64,000 bases of DNA from Tissierellia bacterium (GTDB lineage: Bacteria; Bacillota; Clostridia; Tissierellales; Sedimentibacteraceae), in the NCBI GenBank assembly GCA_012843025.1, contig DURT01000031.1, forward strand, positions 1 through 64,000, in the 5' to 3' direction. Positions 57,198 to 64,000 of this stretch are shown here, piece after piece. Position 1 is the first letter of the stretch. The number at the start of each line of letters is the position of its first letter. Both the position numbers and the translations under genes were made by a program. The notes under the pieces were generated by a model. The model did not search any database. It was not told the origin of the DNA and saw only the letters and a list, made by a program, of their open reading frames with translations.

Positions 57198-57668
57198 ATG
57201 AAAAATATATTTAATATTAATGAAATAGAGGCCATGCTTCCCGTATATGTGAAAGATAAAGGAAATTGTACCGAAATTATTACAAAAGAAACATCTTTCA
57301 TAAAAAATACCACAATTGAAACTTGTATAAAAAACTTGGCAGATTACTACAATATAAGTTTGTATCACAACCGCTTAAATTATGGACAAGAATTAGGTAT
57401 TAAAAATAAAGTTCCTTTGGTTATAAATGAAAATTTAATATATATTTACATTAACGTAAGAGAACCTATGTTTAATCATGATGCAGCTTTTGGAATAATC
57501 GACGTAAATGCAATAAATTCAATATATGAAAAGGAAGGCAAGGCGGTCATTGAGATGAAATCCGGAAGAGTTATTCCTCTGCGGCAAAGTGTTAAATCCA
57601 TGAAAAAGAACATGCTTAATGCAAGGATTGCTAAGGATATATATAAAGAAAAACACAAGATGACCTAA
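57198..57668 (+). CDS. ComK-like protein (competence regulator family, tentative)
   Basis: Pattern resemblance to ComK: small-residue/Lys-Pro-hydrophobic run KVPLVINENLIYIYINVREP, FGIIDVNAINSIYEKEGKAVIEMKSGRVIPLRQSVKSMKKNMLNARI. Confidence 0.5.
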   Translation: MKNIFNINEIEAMLPVYVKDKGNCTEIITKETSFIKNTTIETCIKNLADYYNISLYHNRLNYGQELGIKNKVPLVINENLIYIYINVREPMFNHDAAFGIIDVNAINSIYEKEGKAVIEMKSGRVIPLRQSVKSMKKNMLNARIAKDIYKEKHKMT

Positions 57669-57703
57669 CCTTGTTTCTCTAAAGAATGGTTAGTAGGTCA
57701 TTC
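57659..57703 (+). terminator. Terminator-like hairpin
   Basis: ATGACCTAACC...GGTTAGTAGGTCAT. Confidence 0.55.
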
Positions 57704-57778
57704 ATAACATTTCCCTCTTCATATTCATGTCATAAATGATTTATTAGGGACATATACTGTAGTTAGGGGGGAAATGTT

Positions 57779-58051
57779 ATGGATGAGAAAATAACACAGA
57801 GCTTAGTTCTTGAGAATAAGGAAGTATTAAATGTCACTGGTGTTGAAGGGGTGGATAACTTTAACGATGAGATAGTTGTACTAATTACTACAAAGGGTAA
57901 GCTTACCATAAGGGGAGAAAAACTAAACATAAGCAAACTGAATGTGGAAGAGGGAAAGCTTATGGTGAAAGGAGTTATAAATTCCATGGTTTTCTCTGAA
58001 TATGAAGGTCAAAGAGAAAAGGTAAGCTTAGTTAAGAGATTATTCAAATAA
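57779..58051 (+). CDS. yabP: Sporulation protein YabP
   Basis: SLVLENKEVLNVTGVEGVDNFNDEIVVLITTKGKLTIRGEKLNISKLNVEEGKLMVKG; followed by yabQ and divIC. Confidence 0.93.
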   Translation: MDEKITQSLVLENKEVLNVTGVEGVDNFNDEIVVLITTKGKLTIRGEKLNISKLNVEEGKLMVKGVINSMVFSEYEGQREKVSLVKRLFK

Positions 58052-58052
58052 T

Positions 58053-58625
58053 ATGGACTATCTACCTTATACTCAGGAATACATGCTTGCAGTGTCTGTT
58101 ATGGCAGGCATGTTTTTAGGATTTATATGGGATATTTACAGAGTTATAAGACACTACGGCAAATTTAAAACCCTGGGAACCATAATCGGTGATATTTTAT
58201 ATTGGATTATCAGCATATACATAAGTATCCAATTAATTTTGGATATAAGTTACGGCAATGTAAGATTTTTTATATTATTAGGATTTGTGGCAGGAGCACT
58301 TTTATACTTTTATGGAATAAGTAGGTATATATTAAAAGTGCTTATATTTATTATTGATTTTATTTTGAAATGTATAAAAGCCATATATAATATTTTAATA
58401 ATTCCTGCTAAGTATCTATTTAACAAGCTTAAGTCCCTCCTATACCCTCTTAAAGTAAAATATATTAAAGTGCGTGACAAAACAAAGAAAAGATATAAAT
58501 TTATGAAGTATAAGCTAAAAAAGGTTTCCAAAAACAGAAAAATGAGATATAATAAGAGAAAAAGAAAGGAGCTAAAGAAACTTGAACGAAGAGCAAAAAA
58601 TCATAGAATTAAAGAAAAAAATTAA
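58053..58625 (+). CDS. yabQ: Spore cortex biosynthesis protein YabQ
   Basis: N-terminal TMs GMFLGFIWDIYRVIRHYGK; conserved position between yabP and divIC. Confidence 0.88.
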   Translation: MDYLPYTQEYMLAVSVMAGMFLGFIWDIYRVIRHYGKFKTLGTIIGDILYWIISIYISIQLILDISYGNVRFFILLGFVAGALLYFYGISRYILKVLIFIIDFILKCIKAIYNILIIPAKYLFNKLKSLLYPLKVKYIKVRDKTKKRYKFMKYKLKKVSKNRKMRYNKRKRKELKKLERRAKNHRIKEKN

Positions 58626-59040
58626 CCATTATGATTTTCGTGCCCGAGAAAAACAAATCAAGGAAGAAAAAAGACAACAAAAGTTAAATGCTCCTGTTAA
58701 GAAAAAAAGAAGGTTTAATATTATTAAATTTCTTTTTGTTGTTTTTGTTTTGTATTTTGCTTATACAGCTTTTAATCAATATGAAATGTTGGCAGACTTA
58801 AACAAACAAATAAAAGAAAAAGAGGCCATAAAAGCAAAAGTAGAAAAGGAAGCCTTAGAACTTAAGAGGGATGTTGAAAAGTTACAGGATGAAGAAGCCC
58901 TTATGGAAATAATAGAAAAAATTGCAAGAGAACAGTATAAAATGGTGAAGCCTAACGAAACCATTTATATAGACAAAAACAAGAATGACAACAAGCTGAT
59001 TCAGGGTATAGGTGTTGAAGAAGAGCTAAAAAATAATTAA
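58582..59040 (+). CDS. divIC: Septum formation initiator DivIC/FtsB family
   Basis: Single TM then coiled coil LNKQIKEKEAIKAKVEKEALELKRDVEKLQDEEALMEIIEKIAREQYKMVKPNETIYI. Confidence 0.88.
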   Translation: MNEEQKIIELKKKINHYDFRAREKQIKEEKRQQKLNAPVKKKRRFNIIKFLFVVFVLYFAYTAFNQYEMLADLNKQIKEKEAIKAKVEKEALELKRDVEKLQDEEALMEIIEKIAREQYKMVKPNETIYIDKNKNDNKLIQGIGVEEELKNN

Positions 59041-59108
59041 TATAGTAGGAGCATATTTTGACAGTATTTTACAATCATATTTGCTACCATGTTTAAGAGG
59101 TGGGAACT

Positions 59109-60656
59109 ATGATTGAAAAAACACAAGAAAAACAAACTATGCTCATTTTAAATATTATTAAAAAAGAATTAAAGCACATCAAAGAAAATTGGTTACTATT
59201 TTTGGTGTGTTTTTTTATTTCAAGACAAAATATAATTGATGAATTATTTCCTTTTTCAATAGTAGTTTTAAGTACTTATTGCCATATAAGAGGCCCTTGG
59301 ATATCTATATTGCTGGTAACCTTAGGGGGAATTATATCTGTAAGATTTGATTTTGATTACACAGTAATGTTAACAGCCATATACCTATTCTTTTATAATT
59401 TTCGCAAGGAAGGGAAAAAATCAATTATCTTAATTTCAGCATATTCTGCCGCAGTTTTATTTTTTTCTAAAACGGCTATATTAATGGCAGACGGTTTCAG
59501 TCTAAACAGCTTGCTTCTTAATATATTTGAAACATTATTTGTATTTAGCGCCATAATTCTGACTAATGAAGGAATAAACACGTTTAATAATATAAGAAAA
59601 GGCGTTAAAAAGGAAAAGGTAAATAAATTAAAAAAGAAAAAAACTGAACCTGTCCATGAACTTGTAAAAAAAGAAGATGTAAAAAATGAAGCTGCCCCCA
59701 CTTCTTATGAAACAAGAATCACAGTAGGTAGACAATCTAAGAAAGGCAAGTATTTAAGTTTAGTATCCCAGGAAGCCAAAGATAAAATACGGGAACAGCT
59801 TCTATGGCAAAATATTAATTTAAAATTTATTGAAGTGATACCTCACAGGAATTCTTCCATCCTATTAAGCGTAACTGTAAAAACTGATAAATCCGCAGAA
59901 GAGGCGGAGGTAGCAATCGCCCTAATAGTAAGAAATGTATGTGGATTAAAACTCAGGTGTGTTGACAGAATAATAATTTCTCCTAATTACTACGTTATTA
60001 AATATAAAAATATTAAGAAGGTTAAAATAAGAACTTATACTGCCCAGGCAATAAAGGACGGATCTTCTGTATCTGGCGATAATTATGAATATGCCGGGAG
60101 AGGGGACAAGTATTATGCCGTTCTTTGTGATGGCTTAGGTTCAGGGGAAGAGGCTTATTTGGAAAGCAACAGTGCCTTAGATCTTATGTCTAAATTTTTG
60201 TATTCAGATTTTACGGAAGAGCAAATTCTAAAGACTTTAAATTCTGTGCTCATGATTAAGTTAGGAGATGAAAGATACGTTACTTTTGACTTTGCAGTAA
60301 TTGATTACGGTGCAAAAGAGCTCAGGTTGTACAAGGCTGGGGCAGCACCATCATATATTATTAGAGGAAGGAATGTAGATAAAATAAGTGGTAAAAGTCT
60401 GCCCTTGGGAATATTGGATAATTTCGAATACAGTTCTTTCAAAAAAGAAATTGCCTTAGGAGATATAGTAGTGATGGTAACGGACGGAATCATAGATTCT
60501 ATAAGCCTTGATCCTAAGAAATCCTTAGATAAATATTTAGAATTTATCGCCCATAAGGACCCCCAAACTATTGCCAATTCTATACTAAGTTATGCTTTGA
60601 GAGGCCAAGACAAAATTATTGATGATATGACAGTCCTTGTAACAAAAATAGGGTAG
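59109..60656 (+). CDS. spoIIE: SpoIIE-type PP2C phosphatase, short form
   Basis: Membrane N-terminus; C-terminal PP2C AVLCDGLGSGEEAYLESNSALDLMSKFL, YKAGAAPSYIIRG, MVTDGIIDS, DDMTVLV; after divIC. Confidence 0.85.
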   Translation: MIEKTQEKQTMLILNIIKKELKHIKENWLLFLVCFFISRQNIIDELFPFSIVVLSTYCHIRGPWISILLVTLGGIISVRFDFDYTVMLTAIYLFFYNFRKEGKKSIILISAYSAAVLFFSKTAILMADGFSLNSLLLNIFETLFVFSAIILTNEGINTFNNIRKGVKKEKVNKLKKKKTEPVHELVKKEDVKNEAAPTSYETRITVGRQSKKGKYLSLVSQEAKDKIREQLLWQNINLKFIEVIPHRNSSILLSVTVKTDKSAEEAEVAIALIVRNVCGLKLRCVDRIIISPNYYVIKYKNIKKVKIRTYTAQAIKDGSSVSGDNYEYAGRGDKYYAVLCDGLGSGEEAYLESNSALDLMSKFLYSDFTEEQILKTLNSVLMIKLGDERYVTFDFAVIDYGAKELRLYKAGAAPSYIIRGRNVDKISGKSLPLGILDNFEYSSFKKEIALGDIVVMVTDGIIDSISLDPKKSLDKYLEFIAHKDPQTIANSILSYALRGQDKIIDDMTVLVTKIG

Positions 60657-60733
60657 ACCTTACTCGTGCATACCACGGAAATTTTATTGGCGCAAAAAAA
60701 CTTCAGGATGTATTAAGAAAAATCTCTTGGTTG

Positions 60734-61142
60734 TGTACACAAAAGTGGGACTGCACCATTTGATGCTTTTTATGAAGCTGGGCAATACATTGACAAGAAA
60801 GGTTTAGTTTTTATGAATACCTCGTCGTATGATATTGTGTCAGTAACTGCAAAGGTTGCAGGAGGTTGTCAGTTGGTAGTCTTTACGACCGGTTTAGGAA
60901 CTCCTCTTGGGAATCCAGTCGCTCCTGTTATAAAGGTTACAGGTAATAAACATACTTACGAATTCTTAAATGATATTATTGATTTTTCAACTCATCAAAG
61001 TATTTCTGGCGAGAAAAGTTTAGAAGAATTATCAGATGAGCTTTTTAAATTTATATTAGATGTTTCAAATGGTAAAGAAGTAATCGCAGAAAAAATTGGT
61101 TCTGGATACGTAGCTGTAAATCAGGTACATAGTTGTTGCTAA
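60734..61142 (+). pseudogene. C-terminal fragment of UxaA/GarD-family altronate/galactarate dehydratase
   Basis: In-frame KSLGCVHKSGTAPFDAFYEAGQYIDKKGLVFMNTSSYDIVSVTAKVAGGCQLVVFTTGLGTPLGNPVAPVIKVTGN..GYVAVNQVHSCC, stop codon upstream, no N-terminal domain. Confidence 0.75.
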
Positions 61143-61179
61143 TGGAGAATATACAAAATTATTTAAACAGCCAATATTT

Positions 61180-61211
61180 AAGGGATATCGTCATGATATC
61201 CCTTAGATTTT
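61180..61211 (+). terminator. Terminator-like hairpin
   Basis: AAGGGATATC-GTCAT-GATATCCCTT. Confidence 0.65.
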
Positions 61212-61430
61212 AACCTGCTTTACATGTTTTTTGAACCAATATATCTCATGGTATCATTAAATCTTATATGTTTTCCATAAAGCGTTTCATGAGATATTCG
61301 ATATTCTCACTAGCTCTTTTCAGTTCTTCTTTCAGGCTTCAATGATTACACAAAACCCCGGTTATTTAATTTCAAAATATATTTTTAAAATACCATTTTT
61401 GTGGTATAATTTATGCTAAGGTGAGCTAGT

Positions 61431-62810
61431 ATGTATAGTTTAGTAAAGAAAAATATTATTGAAAAAAAATTAATAGAGCCAGGGGATAATATTTTATTAG
61501 GATTGTCCGGGGGACCGGATTCTGTATTTTTATTCTATAATTTAATAAAATTAAAGGAAATGTTAAGCTTCAATTTGTATGCTTCCCATATAAACCATAT
61601 GTACAGAGGGGAAGATGCAATGGCTGATGAAGAATTCGTAAGATCCCTGTGCAAGAAACATGGTATTAAACTTTTTGTAAAAAGAAAAAATGCAACAGAA
61701 TATGCCAAGGAGCTTAAAGTTACTGAAGAAGAAGCAGGTAGAGTTTTAAGGTACACTTTTTTTAATGACAATTTAAAGGAAGTAGGAGGAGGGAAAATAG
61801 CCCTTGCTCACCATTTAAACGACCAGGCTGAAACCGTCCTTCAAAGAATAATTAGAGGTACGGGTATTGACGGTTTAAGTGCCATGTCTTTTAAAAATAA
61901 CAATTTAATAAGACCAATACTTAATGTTCCCAAAAACGAAATAATGGACTATCTTCATGCTAATAATTATGATTATTGTATTGATATTACCAATAGTCAG
62001 GACATATATGGCAGAAATAAAATCAGGCTCAATTTAATTCCCTATTTGGAAACCTTTAATCCCAATATTCAAAATTCCCTTTACAGAATGTCTCAGGCTA
62101 TGGAAAGGGACAAAAAAATAATATCAAAATATGTGGAGCTTAAATTTAATGAAGTTTTAAAGAAGAAAGACTCCAATACTATTACCCTGTGCTTAAACAA
62201 ACTTAAAGATATGGATGAGGCAGAAGCAGGAAGGACTATAAGGAGAGGGATTGAAGAATTAAAAGGAAATACTGTAAATATTGAGATGAAGCATATTGAT
62301 AGTGCAATAGAGTTAATAAGGTCGGGTAAGACTGGCAAAAAAATTAATTTGACAGAAGGTATTACAATTGAGATTAGCTATGATGATTTATTGATAAATA
62401 AAATGGTTGAAAATGTTCCTGATTTTGAATATAATATAGTCTTAAGCAAATTAATCCATATTAAGGAAGTCAACAAATACTTGTTTTGTAAGCTTATAGA
62501 GCCTAAGGATGCTGTTATAGAGGATAAAAACAGCATCAATATTGATTATGACCTTGTAAAGGGAGACCTGAAGGTAAGAAACAGAAGGCCTGGTGATAAA
62601 ATGGTACCTTCTGGTATGAAGGGGAGCAAAAAAATCAAGGATATTTTTATAGACTTGAAAGTTCCAACAAAGGAAAGAAACAGCAAATTAATTATTGCAG
62701 ACAATGAGAATATTTTATGGCTTGAAGGCTTTAGGATTCACGATAGATACAAAGTATCACCAAAGACGAAAAAAATTCTTAACATTTCAATAGGGAGGCA
62801 AAATGAATAA
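61431..62810 (+). CDS. tilS: tRNA(Ile)-lysidine synthetase
   Basis: [23 protein letters not shown]-loop, [59 protein letters not shown]. Confidence 0.96.
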   Translation: MYSLVKKNIIEKKLIEPGDNILLGLSGGPDSVFLFYNLIKLKEMLSFNLYASHINHMYRGEDAMADEEFVRSLCKKHGIKLFVKRKNATEYAKELKVTEEEAGRVLRYTFFNDNLKEVGGGKIALAHHLNDQAETVLQRIIRGTGIDGLSAMSFKNNNLIRPILNVPKNEIMDYLHANNYDYCIDITNSQDIYGRNKIRLNLIPYLETFNPNIQNSLYRMSQAMERDKKIISKYVELKFNEVLKKKDSNTITLCLNKLKDMDEAEAGRTIRRGIEELKGNTVNIEMKHIDSAIELIRSGKTGKKINLTEGITIEISYDDLLINKMVENVPDFEYNIVLSKLIHIKEVNKYLFCKLIEPKDAVIEDKNSINIDYDLVKGDLKVRNRRPGDKMVPSGMKGSKKIKDIFIDLKVPTKERNSKLIIADNENILWLEGFRIHDRYKVSPKTKKILNISIGRQNE

Positions 62811-63339
62811 AGACATTAAAAAAATACTCATTGATGAAAAAGAACTACAAGCAAAGATAGCAGAATTAGGAGAAAGAATTACGGAAGATTACAAGGATAA
62901 AAATTTATTAATAGTATGTGTATTAAAGGGAGCAGTAATTTTTGTAAGTGATTTAATAAGAAAGATTGATTTACCCTTGGATATTGACTTCATGGCAATT
63001 TCCAGTTACGGTTCTAATACGGAATCCTCGGGAGTTGTAAGAATACTTAAAGATTTAAATGTTAGTATTGAAGGTAGACACGTATTAATTGTTGAGGATA
63101 TTATTGATTCAGGGCTTACACTAGCCTACTTAATCGAAAACCTTAAAACAAGAAGGCCTGAATCTCTTGAAATATGTACCTTGCTTGACAAACCAGACAG
63201 AAGGACTATCGATTTGGACATAAAGTATAGAGGTTTTCAAGTTCCTGATGAGTTTGTAATAGGTTACGGTTTAGATTATGCGGAAAAATATAGAAATCTT
63301 CCCTATATAGCAGTTTTAAAGGAAGAAGTATATCAATAA
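62803..63339 (+). CDS. hpt: Hypoxanthine phosphoribosyltransferase
   Basis: [53 protein letters not shown]. Confidence 0.97.
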   Translation: MNKDIKKILIDEKELQAKIAELGERITEDYKDKNLLIVCVLKGAVIFVSDLIRKIDLPLDIDFMAISSYGSNTESSGVVRILKDLNVSIEGRHVLIVEDIIDSGLTLAYLIENLKTRRPESLEICTLLDKPDRRTIDLDIKYRGFQVPDEFVIGYGLDYAEKYRNLPYIAVLKEEVYQ

Positions 63340-63423
63340 TTTAGGATCAGTGTATTGTGTTGAGTTTATTTTTATGTTACAATTTTATTAAAGAATAGTC
63401 ATTTAGACAAGAGGAGGCACTAA

Positions 63424-64000
63424 TTGAAAGGTTTTATGAGAAGTATCGCTATGTACATTTTAATATTCGTAGTGATCATTCTGCTGGTTCAAAGCATGGT
63501 TGAACCTACTCAGGATGCTCAAAAAATAAGTTATAGCGAACTCATACTTCAACTTCAAAATAATAATATAAAATCATTATCTTTTACTGAAAGCGAAGTA
63601 AGTGGTGTATATAAAGACGGAACTACTTTTACGTCCTACGTTCCTACAGTATTTTTATTTTCATCAAGCTTCTATGATAAATATTTGGCTGAAAAAGTTG
63701 AAGCTGGTGAAATAGTTATAGAAGGAGAAAAGGTACCAGCCACACCCTTGTGGATTCAAGCATTGCCAACTTTAGGAATGTTGGTATTGCTAGGCGTTTT
63801 ATGGTATGTATTCATGAAACAATCTCAGGGCGGGGGAACAGGTAAGGCTATGTCCTTTGGAAAAAGCAGAGCTAAAATGGTTAAGGACGATGACCCCAAC
63901 AAAAAAGTAACTTTTGCCGATGTAGCTGGACTTGATGAAGAAAAAGAAGAACTTAGTGAAATAGTAGATTTTCTTAAAAATCCTGCCAAGTTCGTGAAGT
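63424..64000 (+). CDS. ftsH: ATP-dependent zinc metalloprotease FtsH, N-terminal part (truncated by window edge)
   Basis: Own translation MKGFMRSIAMYILIFVVIILLVQSMV..ISYSELILQL..GKSRAKMVKDDDPNKKVTFADVAGLDEEKEELSEIVDFLKNPAKF; TTG start after AAGAGGAGG. Confidence 0.95.
   Translation, partial: MKGFMRSIAMYILIFVVIILLVQSMVEPTQDAQKISYSELILQLQNNNIKSLSFTESEVSGVYKDGTTFTSYVPTVFLFSSSFYDKYLAEKVEAGEIVIEGEKVPATPLWIQALPTLGMLVLLGVLWYVFMKQSQGGGTGKAMSFGKSRAKMVKDDDPNKKVTFADVAGLDEEKEELSEIVDFLKNPAKFVK

Noticed and set aside
61200-61345. IS30-like transposase remnant (RISHETLYGKHIRF on minus strand)
   Set aside because: Similarity limited to a short ISHETLY string in a frame interrupted by stops; an overlapping frame gives a more protein-like stub.
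1-64000. CRISPR array, tRNA, rRNA or intact insertion sequence
   Set aside because: No regularly spaced repeats, no recognisable tRNA/rRNA segments and no complete transposase ORF seen on either strand.

Overview
The window is AT-rich, low-GC Firmicute DNA, probably from an anaerobic spore-forming Clostridia/Tissierellia-type organism (inference from gene content). No rRNA, tRNA, CRISPR array or intact transposon was seen. Left to right: the 3' end of pyruvate:ferredoxin oxidoreductase (nifJ). Next is a catabolic operon with a HMG-CoA-lyase-like enzyme, acylating aldehyde dehydrogenase, ThDP enzyme, TIM-barrel epimerase, AroE-like dehydrogenase and TRAP transporter, followed by a LysR gene on the opposite strand. 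A GntR regulator is divergent from a second catabolic operon: IlvD/Edd dehydratase, 3-hydroxyacyl-CoA-dehydrogenase-like protein, UlaG-like MBL hydrolase, four-subunit molybdenum hydroxylase with a split large subunit, TylF-like protein and BKACE. A ModE-like regulator is divergent from a methyltransferase/ECF S-component/THEP1-type NTPase operon, with a ModE-box-like palindrome between them. Then come assorted genes including a decayed LysR and an extracytoplasmic flavin reductase; SAM-riboswitch metY-metA; a TPP-riboswitch ThiXYZ-type uptake operon; a his operon preceded by what reads as a His-codon leader peptide and attenuator and lacking hisH; tat genes; a divergent sigma-factor/ComK-like pair; and the yabP-yabQ-divIC-spoIIE-tilS-hpt-ftsH region. 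The best leads are the molybdenum-hydroxylase/BKACE catabolic operon with its GntR operators, the ModE-box methyltransferase/ECF/NTPase operon, the his attenuator, and the duplicated nifJ/GntR scars bracketing the first catabolic operon. All functional calls come from reading sequence by eye and recalling family motifs; no searches were run.
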